DNA of 40,689 bases from Phycisphaerales bacterium (GTDB taxonomy: Bacteria; Planctomycetota; Phycisphaerae; Phycisphaerales; SM1A02): assembly GCA_014238965.1 (NCBI GenBank), contig JABAAC010000032.1, forward strand, positions 1 to 40,689. Reading direction: 5' to 3'. Shown here piece after piece: positions 7,429 to 16,011 of this stretch. Each line of letters starts with the position of its first letter. Positions within the stretch are counted from its first letter, which is position 1. A program made the translations under genes and the position numbers. The notes under the pieces are model-generated. The model had not been told where the DNA came from, did no database searches, and was given only the letters and a program-made list of their open reading frames with translations.

Positions 7429-8864
7429 GTGCGTCCCATTGCTTCACGCCGAAGGCCTTTGATGGTGACCGCCTGCGGCATCGTTTTGTAGTGCGGATCA
7501 AGCGGGTAGCAGCCGCTGATTTCGTTATTCCGTGGTCCCGTTGTGCAGTCGCTGAAGGTCCTGCAGATGAAGGCTCGATCCATGTCGCGGCCTGCGACGA
7601 CATCGCGTGGAAGGTGCGGGTACGAGAGCACCATGCGACCCAATCCCACAACATCGACATGGCCGTGCTGGACCTGCGCCCCAGCGACGTGTGGCAGCCA
7701 CTCCTGAAGATAGGAATAGCCACTGCCCACGACGATGAGGTCTGGAAACGCGGCCTTGACTGCACGGGTCGCATCGAGGTGCCGAAGGACGCCAAGCAGT
7801 GGGTGCTCTGGCGGCAGGTAGCCGTCACTTGGTGGATAGGTCGCCGGGCGTTGCACGTGGGGGCACCAGTAGGGCGATCCCACCGTGACGTTGACCATAG
7901 AGACGCCGTGGTCGCGTAGTAAAGCGATCATTGCCAACGACTCTGCGAGGTCCGGTTGCGTCGGGTCGACTTCGTTGACGCCCAGTGACAAGTCCCACCG
8001 CGGCAGGTTGTGTGCGATAGGACGCCCAATGCCCGTATCGGGCGTTCGCTCATGTGGGGGGACATCGGTGACTGAAAGACGTACACCAATGTGTAGATCC
8101 GGACATCGGGCGCGAATGCCGTCGATGATTTCAAGCACCAGTCGAGTTCTGCCGGTGAGATCACCGCCGTATGGACCCGGACGGTGACGAGCCGAAAGCG
8201 ACTCATGCAGCAGGTAGCCATGGGCGCACTTGACATCAACAAAGGTAAAGCCGGCGTGATGCGCAACCGCCGCAGCGTCGATCATGTCGTCGCGAATTTG
8301 CTGCAGTTCGTCATCGCTCAACACGTGCACCGAGTCAGCGTTGTCGTACTTGGCTTCCAGTACCGAATGATGCTGCATGACCAGTGGCGTGGCGCCGTCT
8401 TGGGTTGGGCGGCAGAAGCGGCCCGAGTGTGTCAACTGCAGCCCTAGGAGCAGAGACGACGCATCGAGTTTGGCTTCCTCGCGGCCTTTGAGTAAGGCGT
8501 CACGCAGTGCAGCTAAGTGTTGCACGGGGTCGTCGTCACGGTTGAAGAACAATTGGTTTGGGTTAGCTCGCCCACGGGCTTGCACAGCATAGGCCTCGCC
8601 ACCCCAAATGAGATCGGCGCCACTGAGCCCGAATCGGTTCCAACGTCGCAGGGTGTGCGCAGTTGGTGCGCCTGCAAGTGTGCCGTCCCATCCCTCCATG
8701 GGGTGAATGCAGAAGCGGTTGGAGAGCGTTCGCCCACAGGCGTCGATCGGAGCGCAAAGGGCAGCGTTTGGCTCATCGATCGCACTGATACCCGGCGTGA
8801 CCTGCGAGAACAGATCTCGTAGCGCGTCAATCGTGCGAATGCGTCCAGGTGGCGTGTGCTGCAT
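7425..8864 (-). CDS. Old Yellow Enzyme-family NADH:flavin oxidoreductase
   Basis: 479 residues from the ATG at 8864, which sits 7 bases after the upstream gene's stop; the longer frame would overlap that gene. FMN TIM-barrel signatures: FCIHPMEGWDG near 51-61, LQLTHSGR (142-149), the active-site-like CAHGYLLHE followed by GPYGGDLTGR, VVGSGYSYLQ, and VGLGRMVLSYP (phosphate binding). It resembles the 2,4-dienoyl-CoA reductase/enoate reductase branch but ends after the barrel, without the FAD/NAD domains of the long forms. Near the C-terminus cysteines are spaced C-x5-C-x11-C (ICRTFSDC...GC), a variant of the Fe-S cluster site seen in that branch. Probably reduces an activated C=C bond or acts as a demethylase/dehydrogenase. 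Coupled to the enolase-like enzyme and the transporter. Confidence 0.9.
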   Translation of the reverse strand: MQHTPPGRIRTIDALRDLFSQVTPGISAIDEPNAALCAPIDACGRTLSNRFCIHPMEGWDGTLAGAPTAHTLRRWNRFGLSGADLIWGGEAYAVQARGRANPNQLFFNRDDDPVQHLAALRDALLKGREEAKLDASSLLLGLQLTHSGRFCRPTQDGATPLVMQHHSVLEAKYDNADSVHVLSDDELQQIRDDMIDAAAVAHHAGFTFVDVKCAHGYLLHESLSARHRPGPYGGDLTGRTRLVLEIIDGIRARCPDLHIGVRLSVTDVPPHERTPDTGIGRPIAHNLPRWDLSLGVNEVDPTQPDLAESLAMIALLRDHGVSMVNVTVGSPYWCPHVQRPATYPPSDGYLPPEHPLLGVLRHLDATRAVKAAFPDLIVVGSGYSYLQEWLPHVAGAQVQHGHVDVVGLGRMVLSYPHLPRDVVAGRDMDRAFICRTFSDCTTGPRNNEISGCYPLDPHYKTMPQAVTIKGLRREAMGRT

Positions 8865-8871
8865 AAGTGGT

Positions 8872-10269
8872 TCAGGCGTCAGGCCAAGACCATGTTTCGG
8901 CAGGTGTACGAGATGCGGTATCCGGCATTGAAGCATAGCCGTAGCCGGTGGTGTGTATGGACTCCAGATGCAGCGTGCCTGCGTTGATACACAACTGTTC
9001 GTCGCGATAGAGATCACTATGGTCAGCCATAGCCGCATCGATATCCGTCTGCGGCAGATGGCCTAGGCCTGCAAAGTAGTGATGGCCGTTTCGTTCGACG
9101 TGCTCGATGCCTAGTGTTGTGACTGTGCACAGATCTTGCTGCAGTGCAATGCACGGCAGATTCGTGAGGTCTTCGGCCGATTGCACCAGTGTGCCACCAG
9201 ATAAGTCACATCTGGCCTTATTGAGCATGGCCCGAAAAACGCCCTTGCAATTCTTGACCGAGACGCCGCCATATCCCAGCGCTGCAGCTTCAGACAGGCT
9301 GTCAATGGCGTCGTCTGCTTCGTCAATGATGACTGGTGGGATGAGTCGCTCAATGCCCGTGTTGCGTGCTGGGTCGAACGTCACGGTTCGGGGCAGGGGC
9401 TGTTCAATCAGCAGCAGCCGATCGCACAACCATCGCCCGGCATTGGTGCCGTGGAGGCGATCGGTGAGTTCTAGGACTCCGTCCATTGATTCAAATTGTT
9501 CGTTGCCGTCGATCGTGATGCGAGCGGCGTCGCCCACGGCATCACGAATCAACGTTGCGATGGCATCAAGTCGATCGGTATCGAGGTCAATGTCGCCGCA
9601 ACACTTGAGTTTGAAACATGTCAGTCCATGGGCAGCGATGTCGCCTTGGAGTGTTTCGGGATGGCCGTCGTTGATTCGATGGGCGTCGTCGAGGTCGACC
9701 TCCCGAAGGGCGTCTAGCATGCCCACCGTATGCCGAAGCGTAATGCTCGTACGTGGTGCATGGAGTGAGTCTGGAGACCACGAGGCAACGGTGGGATCAA
9801 GAAGGGCGAGATTCATGCCCAACAGGTCGCTCTTTAGGCTTTGGTGGAAGGGCATCTCTGCAGCACGGCATGCTGCGTCAATCAGCGCGCGTTCCAGCAG
9901 TGCAGGGCCATATCCATGCACAAGTCGGTCCGCAGCATGTCCCGGGATCTCGGCCGTCGCGGCTTCATAGGCTTCATGCCAGAGATCAAAGGCAGTGCCC
10001 CTGCGGCCAATGGAGCGAGCGGATGTTCGGTGCACGCTGTCGATGAGTGCGGCAACGTCTTGGGCGGGCGTCTTTGCTGCGTCTTTCTCAAACCACTTGG
10101 GCACAAGTAGGTCGCTGGCGAATCCATCGACAGTTCGGCCATTGGCTTCGATCTTGACGTGCAGCAGCGCCAGGGGCGCCTGCGTCAGTGTGTGCATGCC
10201 AAATCGAAAGGGCAGCCGGGTGTGGCACGAATCCAGATAGAGCTCGGTATCGACGATGCGAAGCTGCAT
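8872..10269 (-). CDS. Enolase-superfamily enzyme (mandelate racemase/muconate lactonizing-like)
   Basis: 465 residues from the ATG at 10269; upstream in-frame codons would overlap the divergent sulfatase. Enolase-superfamily hallmarks in order: a capping N-terminal domain, CFKLK (K220/K222, the KxK base position), TIDGNEQ (D254, metal ligand), LLIEQPL (E289, metal ligand), VIIDEADD (D316/E317, metal ligand region), and VSVKNCKG (K339, second catalytic base). It is larger than typical acid-sugar dehydratases (about 400 residues), with extra segments before the barrel. Members abstract a proton alpha to a carboxylate using Mg2+, commonly dehydrating or racemising sugar acids. It is the first gene of the operon and its Shine-Dalgarno sequence is not evident. 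Exact substrate unknown. Confidence 0.88.
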   Translation of the reverse strand: MQLRIVDTELYLDSCHTRLPFRFGMHTLTQAPLALLHVKIEANGRTVDGFASDLLVPKWFEKDAAKTPAQDVAALIDSVHRTSARSIGRRGTAFDLWHEAYEAATAEIPGHAADRLVHGYGPALLERALIDAACRAAEMPFHQSLKSDLLGMNLALLDPTVASWSPDSLHAPRTSITLRHTVGMLDALREVDLDDAHRINDGHPETLQGDIAAHGLTCFKLKCCGDIDLDTDRLDAIATLIRDAVGDAARITIDGNEQFESMDGVLELTDRLHGTNAGRWLCDRLLLIEQPLPRTVTFDPARNTGIERLIPPVIIDEADDAIDSLSEAAALGYGGVSVKNCKGVFRAMLNKARCDLSGGTLVQSAEDLTNLPCIALQQDLCTVTTLGIEHVERNGHHYFAGLGHLPQTDIDAAMADHSDLYRDEQLCINAGTLHLESIHTTGYGYASMPDTASRTPAETWSWPDA

Positions 10270-10340
10270 TGGGATCGGAGGATACGGCAGTGGCTGCGTA
10301 TGTGTCGGTCTACCTGCAGTCTTTGCAGTACGCTTGGCCC

Positions 10341-11759
10341 ATGCTTTCATTGATTCTGTGTGCCACAGCTCAAGTTGCGCCTGCCCATTCACAGCGGCCC
10401 AACATCGTGATCATGTACGTCGATGACATGGGGTGGGGTGATTTGCCCTCGCAGGGGGCAACGGGCTGGTCCATGCCCAATCTTGATCGCTTGCAAGACC
10501 AGGGCACACGCTTTACTCAGTTCTACGTCGCGCAGCCGGTGTGCTCCGCTTCACGTGCAGCGTTGCTGACAGGGTGTTATCCGAATCGATTGGGCATTCA
10601 TGGTGCGTTGTGGCCCACGGCGCCCCATGGGATCAGCACTGATGAAACAACGATGGCTGAACTGTTGCACGATGAGGGGTATGCGACCGCCGTCTTCGGG
10701 AAGTGGCATTTGGGAACACAGCCCATGTTTCTTCCGCCGAACCATGGCTTCGATGAGTACCTCGGTATTCCTTACTCCAATGACATGTGGCCGGGGCATC
10801 CAGAGAGGCCCAAGAAGTGGCCGCCGTTGCCACTCATCGAGGGAACGGAAACGGTGCAGAACATTGATACGCTTGATGGGCAGGCGCCGCTGACGCGCGT
10901 GTTCACCGAACGAGCAGTTGACTTTATTGATCGGCATGCAGGTGATGCCGAGCCCTTCTTCTTGTATGTGCCACATCCACAGCCACACGTGCCGCTGGCT
11001 CGGAGTGACGCCTTTGCCGGGAGAAGTTCTCAGGGTTGGTACGGCGATGTCATGCAGGAGATCGATTGGAGCATGGGCGAGATCATGTCAGCGCTCGACC
11101 GGCACGACATCGCTGACAACACGCTTGTGATCTTTGCCTCCGACAATGGTCCGTGGCTTAGTTACGGGGATCATGCCGGGGGCGTGGCCAATTTGCGAGA
11201 GGGCAAGGGCACGACATTTGAAGGTGGGGTTCGGGTGCCGTGCATTGCCAGATGGCCCGGGCACGTTCCAGAAGGGCACATCAATGATGTGCATTGGATG
11301 ACGATCGACATGCTGCCCACCGTTGCTGGCATTGTCGGTGCTGGCAGCCCCGAGTTGCCCATTGACGGCCGCGATGCGATTGATGTGTTGACAAGCAAGC
11401 CCGGGGCTGGGCCGCCGAAAGATCACTACCTGTTCTATTACCGCGACAATGAGTTGCAGGCCATTCGAAGTGGACGATGGAAGATGCACCTGCCACATAC
11501 CTATCGATCTTTAGAGGGCCGTCTAGGTGGCACAGGCGGTGTCCCCACCAAATACAACTATGGCATGGCTCAGCCACTTGCGCTGTACGACTTGGAAATA
11601 GATCCTGCTGAGTCGATCGATGTGCAGCATGCGCACCCGGTTGTAATGACGCGCATGCTGGCGTTGGCCCAAGCCGCCCGAGCGGATCTCGGGGATTCTT
11701 TGACGAAAATGCCAGGGCCGGGTCGCCGTGCACCTGGGCGCATTCCTGAAACCCAATGA
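10341..11759 (+). CDS. Secreted formylglycine-dependent sulfatase
   Basis: 472 residues from ATG 10341, giving a hydrophobic signal (MLSLILCATAQVAPAHS) before RPNIVIMYVDDMGWGD. Metal aspartates D28/D29 lie in VDDMG. The sulfatase signature C68-S-A-S-R (CxAxR) carries the cysteine converted to formylglycine and is followed by AALLTGCYPNRLG. Downstream are GKWHLG, FASDNGPW (late metal ligands) and GKGTTFEGGVRVP, all typical of the arylsulfatase A-like family. Planctomycetes carry many such enzymes for desulfating algal polysaccharides and other esters. It is divergent from the enolase-superfamily operon across only 71 bases, so the two may share regulation. The maturing enzyme (SUMF/FGE) is not in the window. 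Confidence 0.93.
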   Translation: MLSLILCATAQVAPAHSQRPNIVIMYVDDMGWGDLPSQGATGWSMPNLDRLQDQGTRFTQFYVAQPVCSASRAALLTGCYPNRLGIHGALWPTAPHGISTDETTMAELLHDEGYATAVFGKWHLGTQPMFLPPNHGFDEYLGIPYSNDMWPGHPERPKKWPPLPLIEGTETVQNIDTLDGQAPLTRVFTERAVDFIDRHAGDAEPFFLYVPHPQPHVPLARSDAFAGRSSQGWYGDVMQEIDWSMGEIMSALDRHDIADNTLVIFASDNGPWLSYGDHAGGVANLREGKGTTFEGGVRVPCIARWPGHVPEGHINDVHWMTIDMLPTVAGIVGAGSPELPIDGRDAIDVLTSKPGAGPPKDHYLFYYRDNELQAIRSGRWKMHLPHTYRSLEGRLGGTGGVPTKYNYGMAQPLALYDLEIDPAESIDVQHAHPVVMTRMLALAQAARADLGDSLTKMPGPGRRAPGRIPETQ

Positions 11760-11780
11760 GTGTGCTTTGATTGGTTCTTG

Positions 11781-12251
11781 TTAATCCAGCCGTTTGACCA
11801 ATTGAAGCGCTGGGTTGGCCTCATCCCAAAGCAATGGGAAGACCTGCAGCGGCTCAAAGCCCATCGCTTTGTACCACGCTCGGCTCTTGGCATACGCCGG
11901 GCACTGGCGATCCGATGACACTGTCTTGACCTGCAGCCAGCGGCATCCATCGTCCGCTAGCCACGCCTCGGTTGCTCGCAACAATGACCCGCCAACCCCT
12001 TGTCGGTGGTGTGACTCCAGCACGCCTAGCACGTGCAGTTCTGCGGCGGATGAAAAGTGCCGCTCTATTGTCATGAAGCCAACGGGCACATCATCTACAG
12101 TCGCAAGAAGTGTTGGCATGCGATCTGCAGCGGCGGTGTAGGCAACAATGCCTTCTTCAATGCCAAACCATGCCGGCAGTGCTCGCATAATGCCCTCGGC
12201 GACAGATCCAAGTTCATTTGAGGGTGGATGAATGATGCATGCGTTGGACAT
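11781..12251 (-). CDS. GNAT-family N-acetyltransferase
   Basis: About 156 residues from the ATG at 12251 (MSNACIIHPPS); two more ATGs at 12257 and 12263 are possible. The acetyl-CoA pyrophosphate loop is clear: ELHVLGVLESHHRQGVGGSLL with QGVGGS in the R/Q-x-x-G-x-G/A position, preceded by the strand VGFMTIERHF. A WLQVKTV strand and a C-terminal AYAKSRAWYKAMGFEPLQVF complete the fold, with the Y...GF signature of motif B. The acceptor amine is unknown. It converges on the sulfatase gene (21 bases apart) and diverges from the RarD-like permease. Confidence 0.87.
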   Translation of the reverse strand: MSNACIIHPPSNELGSVAEGIMRALPAWFGIEEGIVAYTAAADRMPTLLATVDDVPVGFMTIERHFSSAAELHVLGVLESHHRQGVGGSLLRATEAWLADDGCRWLQVKTVSSDRQCPAYAKSRAWYKAMGFEPLQVFPLLWDEANPALQLVKRLD

Positions 12252-12277
12252 GCTCATGAGCATATGCTGTCCACGGC

Positions 12278-13219
12278 GTGTCCGTGATCACCAAGACGAC
12301 TGAGCTAGGAACTTCCACAAAAGGTGTCGTATTCGCATTGTGTGGATACGGCTGGTGGGCTTTTGTCACGCCGATCTACTTCCACTTCATTAAGCAGGTG
12401 CCAGCGATGGAGCAACTCGCATGGCGCGTTGTCGCGGGCGTACCTACGATCCTGTTTTTTCTATGGCTATGCCGCCGGCACAAGGAACTTCGTGCAGCCT
12501 TGCTCGACCGCAGGGTTTTGTGCACACTTGCGATCTCAGCAGTCCTTATTGCGATTAACTGGTTCGTCTTTTTGTATGCGGTCATGACAGACCGCCTGAG
12601 TCACGCCAGTCTGGGCTACTACATCTGCCCACTTGTCTCGGTGTTGCTTGGACGGCTGGTACTCAGTGAACGACTTCGCCCAATTCAGTGGGCTTCTATT
12701 GCGTTGGCGGCTATAGGCGTTATGTCGATGGCGTGGACGATGGACAGCTTTCCGTGGATCGCCATAGCGCTGTCTTTGAGCTTCGGACTTTACGCACTTG
12801 TTCGCAAACGTGTGGATGCAGCCCCTGCGCCAGGGCTAGCCGTTGAAATGCTGCTGTTGTTTCCGATCATGCTCGGCTTCCTGATCTTCGTTCAGATTGA
12901 TGTGGGCATGGCTGCGCTTGGCGATGATGCCTTAATCACGACGCTCCTTATTCTTGGCGGTGTGCAGACCATGGTGCCGCTCATCTTCTTTGCAGCCGGG
13001 GCGAGGCGACTACGGTTGTCAACGCTTGGCTTGTTGCAGTACGTCTCGCCTACTGGACAGTTACTGCTGGCCGTGCTGTTGTTTAACGAGCCATTTGGTA
13101 CAGGACGCTTCATCGCCTTCATCTGCATTTGGGTGGCGGTATTGGTGTATTCCATCGACACGCTTCGACACGCACGTGGCAATGGCACTTTTGACGTGTC
13201 GATTCCAGGCGAAGTCTGA
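12278..13219 (+). CDS. rarD: RarD-like EamA-superfamily permease
   Basis: 313 residues with ten predicted membrane helices in two EamA-type halves. The N-terminal KGVVFALCGYGWWAFVTPIYFHFIKQ and WRVVAGVPTILFF, then AINWFVFLYAV and the LGYYICPLVSVLLGRLVLSERL block, are the recognised RarD pattern. Translation probably starts at the GTG at 12278 (or the GTG at 12284); there is no obvious Shine-Dalgarno sequence. RarD proteins were named for a chloramphenicol-sensitive phenotype and are drug/metabolite transporters with poorly defined substrates. The start is about 26 bases from the divergent acetyltransferase start. Confidence 0.9.
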   Translation: MSVITKTTELGTSTKGVVFALCGYGWWAFVTPIYFHFIKQVPAMEQLAWRVVAGVPTILFFLWLCRRHKELRAALLDRRVLCTLAISAVLIAINWFVFLYAVMTDRLSHASLGYYICPLVSVLLGRLVLSERLRPIQWASIALAAIGVMSMAWTMDSFPWIAIALSLSFGLYALVRKRVDAAPAPGLAVEMLLLFPIMLGFLIFVQIDVGMAALGDDALITTLLILGGVQTMVPLIFFAAGARRLRLSTLGLLQYVSPTGQLLLAVLLFNEPFGTGRFIAFICIWVAVLVYSIDTLRHARGNGTFDVSIPGEV

Positions 13220-13269
13220 CGCTCAAGCCCCTCGGGGCCATAGACTGACGTTCTCTAGGAGACCTCCCC

Positions 13270-14478
13270 ATGCTCGCAACCATTGCGTTGAGTTTGTCAG
13301 TTGTTTGTCTTGGGCAAGCCAAGGCACCATCGCCCGCCCCAGAAGACCTTATTGAACGCCACATTGAAGCCACTGGTGGAATGCGAGCGCTTGCTGACAT
13401 CAAGGGCCTGCATCGGGTGTGGTCGCTGAAGTCAGGCGAATTCACAGGCACGATGGAAACCAATTGGTCACCCGAGGCCTTTCGGACCTCGCTCACATCA
13501 AGTGATGGCACGTGGACAATGGCATGGGGGCAGGACTCGCAAGGGGCCTGGCAACAGCAGCCCGATGGCAGCATGGCGAAGGTGGCACCTGCTCAGGCAC
13601 TCATGCTCAAACTGCAAGCTGACCCCGGTGCACTGCTGCGTCGCGACGATTATGTCAAGCGACTGGCTGTGACCAACCTCGTCAAACTACCCAGCGGTGA
13701 TGCCTGGCGTGTGCTTGCTGCGCCAAAGTTGGGCAAAGTAATGACCATGTTCTTCAGCCAAGAGAACGGCAAGTTGGTGGCTGCGGAGTATTGGCGAAAT
13801 GGCCCCGATGGCAAACGTATGCACATCGAGGCCACGTATGACGATTGGCGATCAAAGGGGCCATTGCAAATGGCCTACCGCATTCAAGAGAGCTCGCATT
13901 TGGGTGATGCAACTCTGGAAATGACCGAAGTTGACATTCGACCCATGCGCAGTGAAGAGGTTGCCCGGCTCGATGCCTCCACAGCGGAACCCACGGCCAG
14001 CCCAGCAAAGCCAGCGTCACATCACGCACGATTGATGAGCATGCTTGGCGACACCATTACCGCGCCAGATGGTTCGCAAGTGTCTAGTGCATTTGTTGCA
14101 GGCAAAGAGAATGTGCTGTTGTACTTTTCGGCCAAATGGTGCGGGCCATGTCGGAGATTCACGCCCGATCTGGTGCAGTTCGCCAAAGACAACGCCGATG
14201 GCGATGTTGTAATTCTGCTCGTCTCTAGCGACAGGTCGGCCAGCGATATGGCTGATTACTTGAAGAGTTACAACATGCCGTTTGGCGCAGTTGACTTTGC
14301 CAAGACTCGCGACGTCAAATCAGCGTGGGCGGGTGGCGGTATTCCAAATCTCGTTTGGCTCGGCTCTGATGACAAGGTGATCAAGGGTTCATATGAAACC
14401 GACGGCATCTATTCACCCAAGATTCGAGGAAGCTACGTCGGCCCACAAAGCGTGCTTGCGGCTTTCAAGAAGCGTTGA
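13270..14478 (+). CDS. Secreted two-domain protein with C-terminal nucleoredoxin-like thioredoxin domain
   Basis: 402 residues; AGGAG at 13257-13261 precedes the ATG. A signal peptide (MLATIALSLSVVCLGQAKA) leads into an N-terminal region (about 25-230) that starts LIERHIEATGG and resembles the beta-rich lipoprotein-localisation-like fold seen in secreted proteins. A linker rich in A/P/S (235-252) follows. Residues about 258-400 are a thioredoxin fold with YFSAKWCGPCRRFTP (CxxC at 291-294) and a cis-proline GGIPNLVW, closest in style to nucleoredoxin/TlpA proteins. It probably acts as an extracytoplasmic disulphide reductant or chaperone with a lipid or ligand-binding front domain. The stop overlaps the next gene's start (TTGA). 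Confidence 0.88.
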   Translation: MLATIALSLSVVCLGQAKAPSPAPEDLIERHIEATGGMRALADIKGLHRVWSLKSGEFTGTMETNWSPEAFRTSLTSSDGTWTMAWGQDSQGAWQQQPDGSMAKVAPAQALMLKLQADPGALLRRDDYVKRLAVTNLVKLPSGDAWRVLAAPKLGKVMTMFFSQENGKLVAAEYWRNGPDGKRMHIEATYDDWRSKGPLQMAYRIQESSHLGDATLEMTEVDIRPMRSEEVARLDASTAEPTASPAKPASHHARLMSMLGDTITAPDGSQVSSAFVAGKENVLLYFSAKWCGPCRRFTPDLVQFAKDNADGDVVILLVSSDRSASDMADYLKSYNMPFGAVDFAKTRDVKSAWAGGGIPNLVWLGSDDKVIKGSYETDGIYSPKIRGSYVGPQSVLAAFKKR

Positions 14479-15113
14479 CTGACGAGCATCTCCAGCCTTA
14501 CCGCGAAGCAATTCGCACGCATGGCGGCGGATTCGATGCGACGTTGTGGGGATCGCCGCAAACACAGGTCCTTCGATTTGAAGTCCTTGCCGACATGCTT
14601 AGTGGAGTCTTGGTGGATGAAGTGACCATCTTGGATTTGGGTTGTGGCGACGGTGCCTTTGGGCAGTGGCTGCAGGACACACGAGGCATTCGTGCCTACG
14701 TTCATGGGCTTGATGCGATGGGGGAGATGATCCAAGCCGCCAAGGCAAGGCGCATCCAAGGCGCCACATTTAGCGTTTGCAACCTGACCGATCGCAACTG
14801 GCCCATCTCTGATACAGCAGACATCGTCCTGTTGTCGGGTACCTTGAACACCATGGATGACGCAACTGCATCGGACCTGCTGAAGGAAGCCTGGTTGCAC
14901 ACGGCAGGCGCATTTGCGTTTAACTTTCTCGGCGATGCGCCATCGAGTCGTTGGCGTGACCAGCCACTTGGGCCAGCACGTCGGCATTCAGTAGATGCCA
15001 TGACGGCGTGGGCTCAATCTTGTAGCACACACGTCACGTGTCGCAGTGACTATCTCGATGGCCATGATGTCACACTGTGTTTGCATCGCGACATTGGCAG
15101 CCCAGCCACCTAA
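14475..15113 (+). CDS. Class I SAM-dependent methyltransferase
   Basis: 212 residues. The TTG at 14475 overlaps the thioredoxin stop by 4 bases (TTGA), supporting this unusual start and translational coupling. Motif I is ILDLGCGDGAFG (about 52-63), followed by an acidic residue after the second strand (HGLDAMGEM) and a motif IV region DIVLLSGTLNTMDD. The C-terminal region has a strand-pairing YLDGHDVTLCLHR as in small-molecule methylases of the Methyltransf_25/11 type. Substrate unknown; the link to a secreted redox protein is by position only. Confidence 0.85.
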   Translation: MTDEHLQPYREAIRTHGGGFDATLWGSPQTQVLRFEVLADMLSGVLVDEVTILDLGCGDGAFGQWLQDTRGIRAYVHGLDAMGEMIQAAKARRIQGATFSVCNLTDRNWPISDTADIVLLSGTLNTMDDATASDLLKEAWLHTAGAFAFNFLGDAPSSRWRDQPLGPARRHSVDAMTAWAQSCSTHVTCRSDYLDGHDVTLCLHRDIGSPAT

Positions 15114-15414
15114 GTCAAAGAGTATTGAGTAGTGCACGACGTGTTTGGAAACTGTCCTGCAGCGGGGCTATCTTCACGGCATGAAGGAGCACGTTATGCA
15201 ACGCAGATGAACAACCAAACAACGACTCGCTTTGACATTCTCTACACAACGTTCCGTAATCAGCCAACAGACGACTTGGCCCGTGTCGTGGCCGCGGGGC
15301 AATGTGGACACGCGTCCTCAGGGGGCCGGTGCAGAGTCAGAAAACACTTCCGCTGCGATAATCGCTAGCCCACAGGCCTGCTAGGCTGTGGATTCCAGCG
15401 TAAGGAGTCGCCAC
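15114..15414 (+). other. 301-base gap with no convincing gene
   Basis: No gene is firmly supported. A 53-codon frame from the ATG at 15207 to 15368 (MNNQTTTRFD start) is poor in hydrophobic periodicity and rich in R/C at its end. An AAGGAG at 15184-15189 is better spaced for a 4-residue frame at 15196 (MQRR then stop). The 3' part holds AAGGAG at 15402-15407, the ribosome site of the dioxygenase gene. The promoter of the dioxygenase/DUF1569 pair is expected here, but I see no clear -35/-10 pair. Confidence 0.4.
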
Positions 15415-16011
15415 ATGTCTAACACACCGACAGATGCCGTTGAAGTGAAGGCACCAATCGATCTTATGGCGTGGTGCGAAGCCAACAAAGCGGGCTTTGT
15501 GCCGCCAGTCTCGAATCAGTACCTCTATGACGGCAAGGACTTCTTTGCCATGGTCATCGGGGGGCCCAATGCCCGCAACGACTTTCATGTCACGGACTCA
15601 GAGGAGTTGTTCATGCAGCTCAAAGGTGACATTGTGGTCATTATTCGAGAGGGTGATCGGCTTCGAAAGGTCGCGGTGCGAGAAGGCGAAACGTTCTTTG
15701 TTCCAGGTGGTGTCCCACATGCGCCCACACGAGGCCCCGGGACGCTCGGTCTAGTCATCGAACGTCGGCGCCCTGCAGGGGAAATTGAACACCAGCAGTT
15801 CTACTGCGATCATTGTGAGGCACTCGTGCACGACCAAGCCTTTGACTGTGCCGACATTGTGGAGCACTTCTCGTGTGCAATGGAGGCATTTTGGGCGGAC
15901 GAAGCACTGTCGACCTGCTCCAACTGCGGTACTCGTGTGTGCAAGCCAATGCCGGTCAAGCGCATCGAGTTTGAACCTGAGATCAGAATTATCCGCGAGG
16001 GTGAGGAATGA
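15415..16011 (+). CDS. nbaC: 3-hydroxyanthranilate 3,4-dioxygenase
   Basis: 198 residues; AAGGAG at 15402-15407 is 7 bases from the ATG. It is a cupin that opens the ring of 3-hydroxyanthranilate with O2 and Fe(II), giving the precursor of quinolinate (NAD synthesis) or feeding tryptophan/2-nitrobenzoate degradation. Iron ligands are readable as H58, E64 and H102 (FHVTDSEELF and PHAPTR), with R54 and R106 in the positions of the substrate-binding arginines of the Cupriavidus enzyme. The C-terminus carries the second, rubredoxin-like iron site CDHC (131-134) and CSNC (168-171) typical of bacterial enzymes. No other kynurenine-pathway gene is present; the next gene overlaps it. Confidence 0.95.
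   Translation: MSNTPTDAVEVKAPIDLMAWCEANKAGFVPPVSNQYLYDGKDFFAMVIGGPNARNDFHVTDSEELFMQLKGDIVVIIREGDRLRKVAVREGETFFVPGGVPHAPTRGPGTLGLVIERRRPAGEIEHQQFYCDHCEALVHDQAFDCADIVEHFSCAMEAFWADEALSTCSNCGTRVCKPMPVKRIEFEPEIRIIREGEE

Noticed and set aside
9107-9970. 287-codon open frame on the plus strand
   Set aside because: Antisense to the enolase-superfamily gene; composition (Ser/Arg/Ala-rich) and lack of motifs show a mirror frame.
13227-13238. GCCCC-TC-GGGGC hairpin between rarD and the thioredoxin gene
   Set aside because: The stem is only five pairs with a two-base loop and no U-tract; not convincing as a terminator.
15207-15368. Possible 53-residue gene upstream of the dioxygenase
   Set aside because: No suitable ribosome-site spacing, no fold-like pattern, and an Arg/Cys-rich end; kept only as a note in the gap entry.
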